64,000 nucleotides of DNA from Chitinophaga caseinilytica (GCF_038396765.1 NZ_CP150096.1:5563001-5627000); one strand, 5' to 3'. Counted from the first letter of the stretch, positions 41,172 through 50,198 are shown. Notes: generated from the sequence alone by a model not told the origin. Translations and numbers: made by a program.

Positions 41172-41654
41172 TTAAGAAAGTTTGGAATATTGGAGGGAAG
41201 CCGACACTTCTTTCGGCAGGAACTGTGCCGCATCGCCGCCGTTCCGGATCACGTCGCGCACGAGGGTGCTGGCGATGGTCGAGAATTCGGGGGAGCAGGT
41301 CAGGAAGATGGTTTCCACTTCGTGGTCCATTTTGCGGTTGATGTCTGCGATCGCTTTTTCGTATTCGAAATCAGCTACGTACCGGATGCCGCGGAGGATA
41401 AACCGGGCGCCGATCTGTTTGCAGAAGTTCACGGTAAGCCCTTCGTACGACGTCACTTCCACCGTTGGCTGGTCTTTATAAATCTCGCGCAGCCATTCCA
41501 CGCGCTGTTCCACCGAAAACATGGGCACTTTGCCGGAATTGACGCCGATGCCGATCACGAGTTTATCGAAAACGGGCAGGGCGCGGTCGATGATATCGGT
41601 ATGGCCGAGCGTTACGGGATCGAAGGTACCGGGGAAAAGACAGATTCTTTGCAT
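41172..41654 (-). CDS. coaD: phosphopantetheine adenylyltransferase
   Basis: 160 residues, the normal length. The nucleotidyltransferase motif GTFDPVTLGH (residues 9-18) contains the HxGH-type histidines. ILRGIRYVADFEYEKAIADINRKM and TCSPEFSTIASTLVRDVIRNGG are the family's later blocks. It catalyses the fourth step of coenzyme A synthesis, from 4'-phosphopantetheine and ATP to dephospho-CoA. It starts 10 nt after rsmD; the rsmD-coaD pair is common in bacteria. Confidence 0.98.
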   Translation of the reverse strand: MQRICLFPGTFDPVTLGHTDIIDRALPVFDKLVIGIGVNSGKVPMFSVEQRVEWLREIYKDQPTVEVTSYEGLTVNFCKQIGARFILRGIRYVADFEYEKAIADINRKMDHEVETIFLTCSPEFSTIASTLVRDVIRNGGDAAQFLPKEVSASLQYSKLS

Positions 41655-41664
41655 ATGGTTTACG

Positions 41665-42228
41665 TTATTCGCCGGAAGGGGTTTTCAGTTCCTCCCGATT
41701 GATGAAAATAGTAAAGATCGTGGTGCCATAGTGCCGTTCCGCACGGAAATAGGGATAATGACGGAAATCGTTCCTGCGGGTATGTTCCAGCACGAACCAT
41801 CCTTCTTCCTTCAGCAAGCCTTTTTCGAAAACGAGCGTCGGGAGTGCTTCCATGTTGCCCAGTTCGTAGGGCGGGTCGGCGAAAATGAAATCGAACGGGG
41901 CGCCGCCCTGCTGGAGGAATTTGAAAGCGTCCATCTTCACGATTTGCGTGCTTACGTCCAGCTGACCGGCTGTTTTGGCGATGAAACCCGCCATGGTATT
42001 GTCTTTCTCCACCACCGTCAGGTTCGTGGCCCCGCGGGAGGCCAGTTCGAACGTGATGCTGCCCGTGCCGCCGAAAAGTTCGAGGCAGCGCAGTTCGGGG
42101 ATGTCGAGATTGTTTTCGATGATATTGAAAAGGCCGCCCTTCGCGATGTCGGTAGTGGGCCGTGTATGCGGCATGTTGGCAGGCGGATGAATGCGGCGCC
42201 CGCCCAGTGCGCCACCGATTATACGCAT
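41665..42228 (-). CDS. rsmD: 16S rRNA (guanine(966)-N(2))-methyltransferase
   Basis: 187 residues. It starts MRIIGGALGGRRI, with the RPTTDIAKGGLFNII block, the SAM motif CLELFGGTGSITFE and the catalytic DPPY at residues 118-121. It methylates G966 of 16S rRNA in the small subunit. It overlaps the end of the DUF3822 gene by 10 nt and is followed closely by coaD. Confidence 0.96.
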   Translation of the reverse strand: MRIIGGALGGRRIHPPANMPHTRPTTDIAKGGLFNIIENNLDIPELRCLELFGGTGSITFELASRGATNLTVVEKDNTMAGFIAKTAGQLDVSTQIVKMDAFKFLQQGGAPFDFIFADPPYELGNMEALPTLVFEKGLLKEEGWFVLEHTRRNDFRHYPYFRAERHYGTTIFTIFINREELKTPSGE

Positions 42229-43094
42229 AACGCCAGGGCGTAAAGATTAAAGAATTGATGAGACGGCATGTCTACCATCTTCGGAATGTAGAGGAACCCG
42301 TCGGGCCGGTAAACCCACTCGATGCGCGGCAGGAACCGGCTGAGCTCGATGAAAACCTGTGAATCTTTCGTAAGCGCCCCGCCGATCTTGATGCGCGACT
42401 TCAGCTCGCTGAGGCCCAGCTGCCGGAGGCTGTTCACGGTGTAATATACGATATCGAGGCCGCCGCGATGGGCGTATTGGTGCTGCATGAGCAATTGTCC
42501 GCCCGCGAAAACGGTCAAAGTAAACTGCTGCGCCTGCACTTCGGCATAGGCGATGCCTTCCGGCGCGGTGTGGTCCGCATCCTGGCGGTACGCTTTCAAC
42601 AGGGCGGTGTTGGCATGCGCCACATCGTCTGTCGAAAATTCCTTGCGCAGGAACCCCAGCATATCCTTATCCACCGAAAAAACGTTCACCAGGCCCATAT
42701 CCGCCAGTTCATCGGCCAGTACGGCGTCCTGCGTTTTGTGGGGCAGCGCGGCCTGGAGATAATCTTTCCGCAGCTGCTGCTGGTAAAACTCCCGCGGCAC
42801 GAGGGTGTTCTCGGCCGAGGAGAAAGCGAGCAGCACTTTCTTGAAAGCGGTGAAAAGTAGCCTGTCGGCGTCGAAGATCTGTTCGATCATTTCGAGATCG
42901 GCCATGGCAACGGTCCTGGGCTGGTAGCTGTAGCTCTTCAGGGCCAGGAACTTGCGCTGCAGGGGCGCGAGCACGGCATAGCTGAATGTGCCGGAACCGA
43001 TCATCACCAGCAGGGTGCAGGTGGTGAGGTCTGTTTCCAGCAACGTCGCGTCGTCTATCGCGTAGGTGGGTTGTATGGTATATGCCACGGGCAT
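42219..43094 (-). CDS. DUF3822 family protein
   Basis: 291 residues from the ATG at 43094; a GTG at 43115 overlaps the predicted -7 box (TATTATTG on the minus strand, 43122-43115) and is rejected. Found in Bacteroidota next to rsmD. The sequence suggests an actin-like ATPase fold with two lobes (LLVMIGSGTFSYAVL, then QFTLTVFAGGQLLMQHQYAHRGGLDIVYYTVNSLRQL and IKIGGALTKDSQVFIELSRFL), similar in style to PilM/FtsA-like proteins. Function unknown. First gene of the operon. Confidence 0.88.
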   Translation of the reverse strand: MPVAYTIQPTYAIDDATLLETDLTTCTLLVMIGSGTFSYAVLAPLQRKFLALKSYSYQPRTVAMADLEMIEQIFDADRLLFTAFKKVLLAFSSAENTLVPREFYQQQLRKDYLQAALPHKTQDAVLADELADMGLVNVFSVDKDMLGFLRKEFSTDDVAHANTALLKAYRQDADHTAPEGIAYAEVQAQQFTLTVFAGGQLLMQHQYAHRGGLDIVYYTVNSLRQLGLSELKSRIKIGGALTKDSQVFIELSRFLPRIEWVYRPDGFLYIPKMVDMPSHQFFNLYALALCV

Positions 43095-43145
43095 GATCTG
43101 TCTGTTATTCCGCACAATAATAGTTAAAAATGTTGAGAACCACGG

Positions 43146-43182
43146 CCGCCGGGGCCTGCAAGATGACCGGCGGAGGCCCCGG
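43146..43182. repeat. mutually exclusive hairpins in a divergent intergenic region
   Basis: CCGCCGG (43146-43152) can pair with CCGGCGG (43167-43173), or the overlapping CCGGGGCCT (43149-43157) with AGGCCCCGG (43174-43182). Both stems are perfect and share bases, so only one can form. The site lies just upstream of the MATE promoter. Confidence 0.5.
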
Positions 43183-43207
43183 AGGAATCGTTTTCGTCAT
43201 TAATTCC

Positions 43208-43237
43208 TTGCCGCCGCATCCCAAACCGTTATTTTTG
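43208..43237 (+). promoter_or_regulatory. promoter of the MATE transporter gene
   Basis: TTG (43208-43210), 19-nt spacer, TATTTTTG (43230-43237), 23 nt before the ATG: full consensus. Confidence 0.82.
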
Positions 43238-43260
43238 CCGGGTTTTTACGGTTTAACTAT

Positions 43261-44595
43261 ATGCAAGTCGAAGTAACGAACAGGCAGATCATCAAGATCG
43301 CCGGCCCCATATGTCTTTCCCTGATCCTCCCTCAGATCAATCACCTCACCAATGCCGCCTTCCTGGGGCACCTGGGCGAGTTCCCGATCGCAGTGAACGG
43401 CATCGCGGGGATTTATACGCTGGTCATTTACATGATCTCCTACGGGATCACGAACGGGATGCAGGTGATGTTTGCGCGGCGGACGGGCGAACAGAACATC
43501 GCCGGCATGGGGCCTATTTTCAGCAATGGGCTGGTCCTGTCCATGGGCATGTCGCTCCTCGGTATCCTCATCACCGAAACCCTCGCCCCCGCGTTCTTCC
43601 GCGCTTCCCTGCACGACCCGCACATTATCGAAGCGGCGTCGGAGTTCACGCGCATCCGGATCTGGGGGCTCCCCTTCCTCATGCTCATGCGGCTTTGCAC
43701 CTCCTTATATATCGGTACCGGCAACACGAAGCTGCTGGTGATCATTTCCCTTTTCCAGGAAGTCACCAATATCGTGTTCGACTACGGGCTGATCTTCGGT
43801 AAACTGGGCCTCCCCGCACTGGGGCTCAATGGTGCGGCCTACGCCTCCATCCTGGCGGAGATCGCGGGTTTCGCCGCGGCCTGGGTGCTGCTCCTCATCG
43901 GTAAATTCAATGTCAAATACGAGCTGTTCGCCCGCCTGCGCCCCACCTGGAGCGGTTGCCGGAGCATCCTGGTGATTTCCGCGCCGCTGGTCGTGCAATA
44001 CCTGTTCAGCATCGGCAGCTGGCTGATCTTCTTCATATTCATCGAACACCTCGGGCAGCGCCCCCTGGCCATTTCCAATATGATGCGGAGTATTTTCGGG
44101 CTGTTCGGGATTTTCACCTGGGCGTTCGGCTCCACCTGCAACACCATGGTTTCCAACCTGATCGGCCAGGGCCGGGAAAACGAGGTCATGACCATGGTCA
44201 AAAAGATCACGAAGCTGTCTGTCCTCTGTTCCATCGCCATCTGCCTCATCATCAGTATTTTCCCCACGCTTTGGCTGCGGATCTATACGACAGACGTATC
44301 CCTCATGACCGAGGCCCTTCCGTCTATGTACGTATGCATGGTGGTGATGATCCTCGCGTCGGTGACCGCCGTGGTATTCAACGGCGTAACGGGAACGGGC
44401 GATACGCGGATCAACCTCGGCATCGAGATCATCGCCGTGATCGCATACCTCACGTATTGCGTGGTGGTAATTGAAAGGATGCACAGCCAGCTGCACTGGG
44501 CCTGGTTTGCGGAGTTCGTCTACTGGACGTCGATGGGCTCGCTGGCCTGGCTGTACCTGAAAAGCGGCCGGTGGAAAGGTAAAAAGCTGGCGTAA
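43261..44595 (+). CDS. MATE-family efflux transporter
   Basis: 444 residues, with 12 predicted membrane helices in two similar halves. MatE features: ISLPLILPQINHLTNAAFLGHLGE-like start, then IYTLVIYMISYGITNGMQVMFARRTGEQN, and GLNGAAYASILAEIAGFAAAW. The second half has RSIFGLFGIFTWAFGSTCNTMVSNLIGQGREN and VVFNGVTGTGDTRINLGIEI. It exports drugs or metabolites by Na+ or H+ antiport. Single gene with a strong promoter. Confidence 0.95.
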   Translation: MQVEVTNRQIIKIAGPICLSLILPQINHLTNAAFLGHLGEFPIAVNGIAGIYTLVIYMISYGITNGMQVMFARRTGEQNIAGMGPIFSNGLVLSMGMSLLGILITETLAPAFFRASLHDPHIIEAASEFTRIRIWGLPFLMLMRLCTSLYIGTGNTKLLVIISLFQEVTNIVFDYGLIFGKLGLPALGLNGAAYASILAEIAGFAAAWVLLLIGKFNVKYELFARLRPTWSGCRSILVISAPLVVQYLFSIGSWLIFFIFIEHLGQRPLAISNMMRSIFGLFGIFTWAFGSTCNTMVSNLIGQGRENEVMTMVKKITKLSVLCSIAICLIISIFPTLWLRIYTTDVSLMTEALPSMYVCMVVMILASVTAVVFNGVTGTGDTRINLGIEIIAVIAYLTYCVVVIERMHSQLHWAWFAEFVYWTSMGSLAWLYLKSGRWKGKKLA

Positions 44596-44600
44596 GGCCG

Positions 44601-45356
44601 TTATTGCATACTGTCGAGGAGCTTTTTGCACTCGGCTTTGTAACCGGGATCGTCCTGGTAAATGGGCCGGAGGCGCATGGCTTTGTTGAGGATTTCCATG
44701 GCCTGGGTTTCCTGGTTGTTCTGCCGGAATGCGATAGCCAGGTCAAGATAGTTGAGGATAAAGGACGGCGTAAGCTGCCGGCATTTCTCGTAATTGGCGA
44801 TCGCGTCTTCCAGCGTAGCGGCCGGCATTCCGCCGAAAAGCACCTTGGCGGCGGCTTTTTCGATGGAACTGAGGTTATAGATATCGAAATTCCATTTGCC
44901 GAGCAGATGGAAGGCTTCGCCGTAGTCGGGTTTGAACTTGATGGCCAGGTCTACGTACTTCTTCACTTCCCTGGCGGCGGCCACTTTCTCCTTGGCGCCG
45001 GAAATCTGCGCGATGCGGGCCCAGGCAAGGGCCATGGCGTAGTTGGATTCGGGGTTTTCTACATCCACCTTCATGGCTTCGTAAGCGAATATCTTCGCGT
45101 TGTTGAACCATTCCATTTTGGCGGATTTATCTTTCTGGCGGGCGCCTTCACGGCTGCAGATGAGGCTGCTCTGGTTGAGGGCGGTCACGTTGCCGGGGTC
45201 TGCCTGGAGGATGTCTTTATATTGTTGCAGCGCCTCGGTCTCCTTCATTTGCAGGGTGAGCTGTTTGGCCTGGGCGAGCGATTCCTCGACCGTTTGGCTG
45301 AACGAAGCGAGCGCCAGCAGGGAGGCGCAACACAGTAAAAAGGTTTTCTTAAGCAT
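44601..45356 (-). CDS. exported TPR-repeat protein
   Basis: 251 residues with a signal peptide (ends LASFSQ). At least four TPR-like helical pairs: ALQQYKDILQADPGNVTAL, AYEAMKVDVENPESNYAMALAW, VDLAIKFKPDYGEAFHLLGKW and ILNKAMRLRPIYQDDPGY. The arrangement recalls the RMD-type TPR proteins common in Bacteroidota. Probably a periplasmic scaffold; partners unknown. Convergent with the MATE gene. Confidence 0.88.
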   Translation of the reverse strand: MLKKTFLLCCASLLALASFSQTVEESLAQAKQLTLQMKETEALQQYKDILQADPGNVTALNQSSLICSREGARQKDKSAKMEWFNNAKIFAYEAMKVDVENPESNYAMALAWARIAQISGAKEKVAAAREVKKYVDLAIKFKPDYGEAFHLLGKWNFDIYNLSSIEKAAAKVLFGGMPAATLEDAIANYEKCRQLTPSFILNYLDLAIAFRQNNQETQAMEILNKAMRLRPIYQDDPGYKAECKKLLDSMQ

Positions 45357-45464
45357 AGGAACGAATTGAATTTAACAGGTTCCCAAAAATAAGGATTTTC
45401 CCAGCCCGGCCGCATGGTGGACATGGTTTCTACACGGACGGCCGGAAATATAACGTTGCCGGCC

Positions 45465-45815
45465 TCAGTATTGTTTTTCCAAAGCCACGCAGGAGTAAGC
45501 CAGGTCTCCTCCGAACGGGGGCGCCTGCTTCCGCAGCGTCACCTTCGAATAGCTGATGACCGGAAAACGCGCCTTCACTTTCTCGGAAATATCGTGCACC
45601 ACCTGTTCCAGCAACTGCTGCGGCACTTCCATCACTGCCTTCGAAATGGAAAACAGCGCTTCATAGTTCACGGATTCCCCCAGTTGCGAAGGGTGTTCCG
45701 GCTCGGGCAACTGCACGAGCACGTCCAGTACGAAATGATTGCCGATGATGCGTTCCTGTTCGTAAAACCCGTGATGGGCGAAGAAACGGACGCTTTCCAA
45801 CGCAATGGTCAGCAT
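45465..45815 (-). CDS. folB: dihydroneopterin aldolase
   Basis: 116 residues, the normal length. Family residues: LESVRFFAHHGFYEQERIIGNHFVLDVLV, SVNYEALFSISKAVM, LLEQVVHDISEKV and the C-terminal VTLRKQAPPFGGDLAYSCVAL with the active-site lysine. It cleaves dihydroneopterin to the pterin precursor of folate. It follows the trxB terminator on the same strand. Confidence 0.96.
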   Translation of the reverse strand: MLTIALESVRFFAHHGFYEQERIIGNHFVLDVLVQLPEPEHPSQLGESVNYEALFSISKAVMEVPQQLLEQVVHDISEKVKARFPVISYSKVTLRKQAPPFGGDLAYSCVALEKQY

Positions 45816-45831
45816 ATGAAAAGATTAAAAG

Positions 45832-45860
45832 GAAAGGGCCGACGTTCCATCGGCCCTTTC
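45832..45860 (-). terminator. terminator of trxB
   Basis: GAAAGGGCCGA and TCGGCCCTTTC, perfect stem with a 7-nt loop; on the minus strand CTTTTAAT follows within a few bases. Confidence 0.8.
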
Positions 45861-45871
45861 GTATGTAAGAT

Positions 45872-46819
45872 TTAGTGTCCTTTAGCGGAAAGGTAACGCT
45901 CGGCGTCGAGCGCGGCCATACAACCGCTGCCGGCGGCCGTTACGGCCTGGCGGTAGTTCTTGTCCTGCACGTCTCCGCAAGCGAAAACGCCTTCCACGCT
46001 GGTTTTGGTGGTGCCGGGGATGGTTTTGATGTATCCCTGCTCGTCCATGTCCAGCTGGCCGTTGAAGATGCCGGAGTTCGGCTGGTGGCCGATGGCCACG
46101 AAGAACGCGCTCACGGGGATCGTTTTCTCTTCTTTGGTCTGGGTATTGAGGATGCGAACGCCTTCCACTTTGTTTTCCCCTACTACTTCCAGGGTTTCTG
46201 AGTTCCAGTATACCATGATGTTGGAGGTTTTGAGGACGCGGTCCTGCATTACCTTCGACGCTCTCATTTCATGACGGCGCACGAGCATATGTACGTTGGA
46301 GCAGATTTTGGAAAGATAGAGGGCTTCTTCGGCGGCGGTGTCTCCCGCGCCAACGATAGCCGCTTCCTTGCCGCGGAAGAAGAACCCGTCACACACGGCG
46401 CAGGCGGAAACGCCGCTGCCGTTGAGGCGTTGTTCGGAGGGCAGGCCCAGCCATTTGGCGGAGGCGCCGGTGGCTATAATGATCGCATCGGCGGTGATGG
46501 TCTTTTCTTCATCGATGACAACCTTGAAGGGCTGCGACGAAAAATCTACGGAAGTGGCCATGCCATAGCGGATATCGGCTCCCATGCGGGCGGCCTGTTT
46601 TTCGAAGTCCACCATCATTTCCGGACCCTGGATGCCTTCGGGGTAACCGGGATAGTTTTCCACTTCCGTGGTGATGGTGAGCTGGCCTCCGGGCTGGATG
46701 CCCTGGTAGAGGACGGGCTTCAGGTTCGCTCTGGCGGCATAGATGGCTGCGGTGTACCCTGCGGGGCCGGAGCCGATGATCAGGACATGTGCATGTTCCT
46801 GGTTAGTGTTGTTTTCCAT
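45872..46819 (-). CDS. trxB: thioredoxin-disulfide reductase
   Basis: 315 residues, normal length. FAD site GSGPAGYTAAIYAAR (residues 16-30), redox pair C140-A-V-C143 in GVSACAVCDGFFFRG, NADPH site GAGDTAAEEALYL, and the C-terminal GVFACGDVQDKNYRQAVTAAGSG for FAD. It reduces thioredoxin with NADPH. It begins 44 nt after the end of the frameshifted DUF4249 gene. Confidence 0.98.
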   Translation of the reverse strand: MENNTNQEHAHVLIIGSGPAGYTAAIYAARANLKPVLYQGIQPGGQLTITTEVENYPGYPEGIQGPEMMVDFEKQAARMGADIRYGMATSVDFSSQPFKVVIDEEKTITADAIIIATGASAKWLGLPSEQRLNGSGVSACAVCDGFFFRGKEAAIVGAGDTAAEEALYLSKICSNVHMLVRRHEMRASKVMQDRVLKTSNIMVYWNSETLEVVGENKVEGVRILNTQTKEEKTIPVSAFFVAIGHQPNSGIFNGQLDMDEQGYIKTIPGTTKTSVEGVFACGDVQDKNYRQAVTAAGSGCMAALDAERYLSAKGH

Positions 46820-46863
46820 GCTGTTGTTTTCTGCTTGTTGGTTTGGTTTGGTTTTGATTTCGA

Positions 46864-47696
46864 TTATTTAGGGATAATGATCCTTTCATATGTTACGCTG
46901 TAGCCACCCCAGTACCCTTTGGCGTTGGAGACGTTACCCTTTGCGCGGGTCGCCGGCCCGAGGGGTCTGCCCCTTTCGCCCAGGCGGTGCCTGCGCTGCG
47001 CCAGAAGTCGTACGTATTGTGGTCTACGTTACAGAATTTCAGCCACACGGTGTCCCCTTTCGCCAGGGCGCCCTGCGGGGCGCCGCTCCTGTTCATCCCT
47101 TCTCCCAGCTGCACTTCGATGGTGCCTTTGCCGAGGGTTTCGGAAGACAGCGGGTGCATACCCGGCAGGTAATCCCCTCCGTTGCGGGCGGTGAAGTACC
47201 GGGCGTACCCGGTGGCGCTGCCGGTGAGGCGAACCTTCAGTCCTGCCGGCCCCCACCATGCCGAATCGAGCCGGAGGCGGTTGGCGGGGATGGTGGTCAT
47301 GGCGCTGAGGGTTTTCCCTTCCGAACGGATCGTCAAGGTATAACTTTTACCGTTTTCCCCGCGAAAAGCGTGTTGCAATTGCGCAGTGTCTACGGTATAT
47401 ACCCAGAACGGCCGGCCGGCGGCATCCGTCAACCGGTATTCCCGCAGTATTTGCGACTGCGGGCCGTTGGAGACGGAGATCACGGCGCCATGCACCCATT
47501 CCCCGGCGTTGCCGGCGGCCAACGTTCCCGCGAAATAGGCGGGGTCGGCGCTGAGCATGACCATGGGGTACCCGTTTTCTTCGATGATGCCTTCCACGAC
47601 GGGGAGGTTTTCTTCGGTTGACTGTCCTGTCTGTTCCTTTTCACAAGCCGATCCCATCAAATAGAGGAGGACCAGTGTAAAAGATGCCTTTCGCAT
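46864..47696 (-). pseudogene. DUF4249 lipoprotein gene disrupted by a one-base frameshift
   Basis: The continuous frame (stop at 46893) gives a 267-residue lipoprotein (lipobox MGSAC, then EKEQTG) that follows DUF4249 up to FWRSAGTAWAKGADP, after which it turns into an Arg/Pro/Thr-rich tail with no family likeness. Adding one base near 46961 on the minus strand (reading CCC TTC GGG) restores GADPFGPATRAKGNVSNAKG and then YWGGYSVTYERIIIPK, the usual DUF4249 C terminus, ending at TAA 46866-46864. So one base has been lost, in the organism or in the assembly. Unlike the copy at 9984 it has no TonB receptor beside it, which fits a decaying orphan. A -7 box TATTTTTG (47711-47704) ends only 7 nt before its ATG. 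Confidence 0.85.
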
Positions 47697-47792
47697 AAGA
47701 TTGCAAAAATAAAGGGTTGGGAGGAGAATTACGAATAGGGAAGGTATGAAAGGCGTCTATGGGCCTATAACCGTTCTCTATGGGGTATAAAA

Positions 47793-47826
47793 AAAGCATC
47801 CCGCCGTTTCATAGGCGGGATGCTTT
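47793..47826 (-). terminator. terminator of the primary sigma gene
   Basis: AAAGCATCCCGCC (47793-47805) and GGCGGGATGCTTT (47814-47826) form a perfect 13-bp stem; on the minus strand a T5 run follows. Confidence 0.92.
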
Positions 47827-47858
47827 TATCCCAGAATCAATTAATTAATAGGTGTCGA

Positions 47859-48716
47859 TTATCCCAAGTAGGATTTCAGTGCGCCGCTGTAGCGGGCTTT
47901 TTGGAGGCGTTTGATGGCCCTTTCCTTGATTTGGCGGATACGTTCCTTCGTCAAATCATACTTCTGTCCTATTTGTTCGATCGTTGCGCCGTTTTCGCCA
48001 TCCAGACCAAAGTACGCGTTCACGATTTCCGCTTCGCGGGGGCTCAGGGACTTGAGCACGCGGCGGATTTCTTCCCGGAGCGAATCCTGCATCACATCAT
48101 CATCCGTCACGTCGCCACCTTCCAGGAGGTCGCCCATGGCTACGTCTTCCGCTTCGTGTACCGGAGCGTCGAGAGACATGTGGCGGGTATTGCTCTGGAA
48201 GATATTGTTGATCTCCGACTCAGACATTTCCAGGATTTCGGCGAGCTCTTCGGTAGAAGGTTCGCGTTCGTTTTCCTGTTCGAATGCCATGTAAGCTTTA
48301 TTCGCTTTGTTGTAAGTGCCGATTTTATTCTGCGGCAGGCGGACCAGACGGCCTTGCTCTGCCAAAGCCTGCAGGATGGACTGGCGGATCCACCATACGG
48401 CGTAAGAGATGAATTTGAAACCCTTGGTTTCGTCGAACCGTTGTGCCGCTTTGATCAACCCTAAATTGCCTTCATTAATGAGGTCGCTAAGGCTTAAGCC
48501 CTGGTGCTGATATTGTTTGGCGACGGATACAACGAACCGGAGGTTCCCGGTCGTCAATCTTTCGAGAGCGCGCTGGTCCCCCATTTTAATACGTTGGGCC
48601 AGTATCGTCTCTTCCTCTGGAGTTAACAAAGGGATCTTCGAGATTTCCTGGAGGTATTTTTCTACCGCCTGCGAATCACGATTGGTGATCTGGGTGGCAA
48701 TTTTAAGTTGCCTCAT
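47859..48716 (-). CDS. rpoD: primary RNA polymerase sigma factor (short Bacteroidota type)
   Basis: 285 residues. It lacks region 1.1 and the long non-conserved insert, as in all Bacteroidota primary sigma factors. Region 1.2/2: DSQAVEKYLQEISKIPLLTPEEE, then RFVVSVAKQYQHQGLSLSDLINEGNLGLIKAAQRFDETKGFKFISYAVWWIRQSI. Region 3 and 4: KSLSPREAEIVNAYFGLDGENGATIEQIG, ending LTKERIRQIKERAIKRLQKARYSGALKSYLG. It recognises the TTG/TAnnTTTG promoters found throughout this window. Single gene with a strong terminator. Confidence 0.97.
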   Translation of the reverse strand: MRQLKIATQITNRDSQAVEKYLQEISKIPLLTPEEETILAQRIKMGDQRALERLTTGNLRFVVSVAKQYQHQGLSLSDLINEGNLGLIKAAQRFDETKGFKFISYAVWWIRQSILQALAEQGRLVRLPQNKIGTYNKANKAYMAFEQENEREPSTEELAEILEMSESEINNIFQSNTRHMSLDAPVHEAEDVAMGDLLEGGDVTDDDVMQDSLREEIRRVLKSLSPREAEIVNAYFGLDGENGATIEQIGQKYDLTKERIRQIKERAIKRLQKARYSGALKSYLG

Positions 48717-49108
48717 ATGACTAAAAGTATTGGTTTACGAATATTATACTAACAAGCCGAAAGATAATTTTGTTGTAACATTTAAATGGTATATCTTACA
48801 CGGTTGCGAAATTAGCCTGCAAAGATCGTGCTAATCCCCCACTCTTCCAAATATCACTGATATGGTTTTGATCTTGGGTTACGGACCGGGGTAAGATGCC
48901 TGTTACGCATTCATTGTCAATGATCGGGCACATTGTCATAACGGCATTTCTGCTTGTTCACTATAACAAAGTACATTGTATAAACGGATTTTAATAGCTT
49001 TTTAGTCGCTATTTTCAGGGCTTTATGCAAATTTTAACAATTGAAAAATATCTCAATTCAAATTAACATTCTCTCTAATTTATTCATCTTCTCATTGCAA
49101 TTTTTTCA
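48717..49108. promoter_or_regulatory. divergent AT-rich promoter region of rpoD and threonine aldolase
   Basis: 392 bp without a gene. On the minus strand GATCTTTG (48827-48820) with TTTG 20 nt up is a plausible rpoD promoter, giving a leader of about 100 nt. A perfect 13-bp palindrome TCATTG-T-CAATGA lies at 48911-48923, and CATTGTCA follows 10 bp on. No clear -7 box is seen for the aldolase gene. Confidence 0.4.
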
Positions 49109-50125
49109 ATGGATTTCAGAAGCGACACATTCACACAACCCACCCCTCCCATGCTGGAGGCCATGCTGAAAGCCCCCACGGGCGACGATGTTTTCGGAGA
49201 AGACCCTTCCGTCCGCGAACTGGAAGCCAGGATGTCAGCCCTTTTTGACATGGAGGCAGCTCTTTACTGCCCTTCCGGCACCATGAGCAACCAGATCGCC
49301 ATCAAAGTGCACACCCGCCCCGGCGATGAAGTCATCTGCTCTTCCCTCGCACACGTCTATATCTACGAAGGCGGCGGCATTGCCTTCAACTCCGGTGCCC
49401 AGGCCCGCCCCATCGAAGGCGACCGCGGCATGATCTCCGCCGCCGATGTGGCAGCGGCCGTCAATCCGACAGACGATGACCACAAGGCCACCACCTCCCT
49501 CGTTTGCCTCGAAAACACCTCCAACCGCGGCGGCGGATGCTGCTACGATTGGGACGAGATCCTCCGCATCCGCGAAACCTGCAACGAGCACAATCTCCGA
49601 CTTCACCTCGACGGCGCCCGCCTGTTCAACGCCCTCCTCGCCACCGGCCAACCGGCGGCGGATTACGGGCGTACGTTCGACAGTATCTCCGTTTGCCTCA
49701 ACAAAGGCCTCGGCTGCCCCATCGGGTCTGTACTGCTCGGCTCCGCCGCATTCATCCGCGAAGCCAAACGCGTCCGCAAAAAACTCGGCGGCGGCATGCG
49801 GCAGGCCGGGTATATGGCCGCAACCGGCATCTATGCGCTCGATCATCATATCGACCGCCTCGCCGAAGACCACGCTCACGCCAAAACCATCGCGGCGGCA
49901 TTGCTGGAACAGTCGTTCGTCGGGCATATGCTCCCCGTGGAAACGAACATCCTCATTTTCGCTGTGCATGGCGACTGGACGCCCGTCAAGTTCCGCGATT
50001 ACCTCGCCAAACACGGCATCCGCGTCATGGCCATCTCTCCCACCCAGGTACGCATCGTCACCCACCTCGGCATCACCGCCGATATGGTAAAGCATACCGT
50101 GGAAGTGATCCGGTCTATGTCGTGA
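49109..50125 (+). CDS. ltaA: low-specificity threonine aldolase / beta-eliminating lyase family
   Basis: 338 residues of PLP fold-type I. It opens DFRSDTFTQPTPPMLEAML with GDDVFGEDPSVRELE, the family hallmark. The PLP lysine is Lys199 in SVCLNKGLGCPIGSVL, with Asp168 in LRLHLDGARLFNA. It cleaves threonine or allo-threonine to glycine and acetaldehyde; related enzymes accept other beta-hydroxy amino acids. Cytoplasmic homotetramer in the family. A strong hairpin terminator follows. Confidence 0.93.
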   Translation: MDFRSDTFTQPTPPMLEAMLKAPTGDDVFGEDPSVRELEARMSALFDMEAALYCPSGTMSNQIAIKVHTRPGDEVICSSLAHVYIYEGGGIAFNSGAQARPIEGDRGMISAADVAAAVNPTDDDHKATTSLVCLENTSNRGGGCCYDWDEILRIRETCNEHNLRLHLDGARLFNALLATGQPAADYGRTFDSISVCLNKGLGCPIGSVLLGSAAFIREAKRVRKKLGGGMRQAGYMAATGIYALDHHIDRLAEDHAHAKTIAAALLEQSFVGHMLPVETNILIFAVHGDWTPVKFRDYLAKHGIRVMAISPTQVRIVTHLGITADMVKHTVEVIRSMS

Positions 50126-50147
50126 TGCGCGAATAATAAGACAATCG

Positions 50148-50198
50148 GAACGGCCGGCCGGGTGAACCCTGGCCGGCCGTTCGTGTGTTAATTTTTTT
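50148..50198. terminator. terminator between convergent genes
   Basis: GAACGGCCGGCC (50148-50159) and GGCCGGCCGTTC (50171-50182), perfect 12-bp stem with an 11-nt loop. T7 follows at 50192-50198, ending over the stop codon of the convergent lipoprotein gene. Confidence 0.8.

Noticed and set aside
48911..48923. 13-bp palindrome upstream of rpoD as a defined operator
   Set aside because: A single short AT-rich palindrome with no second copy of the full dyad and no linked regulator; kept only as a note in the intergenic entry.
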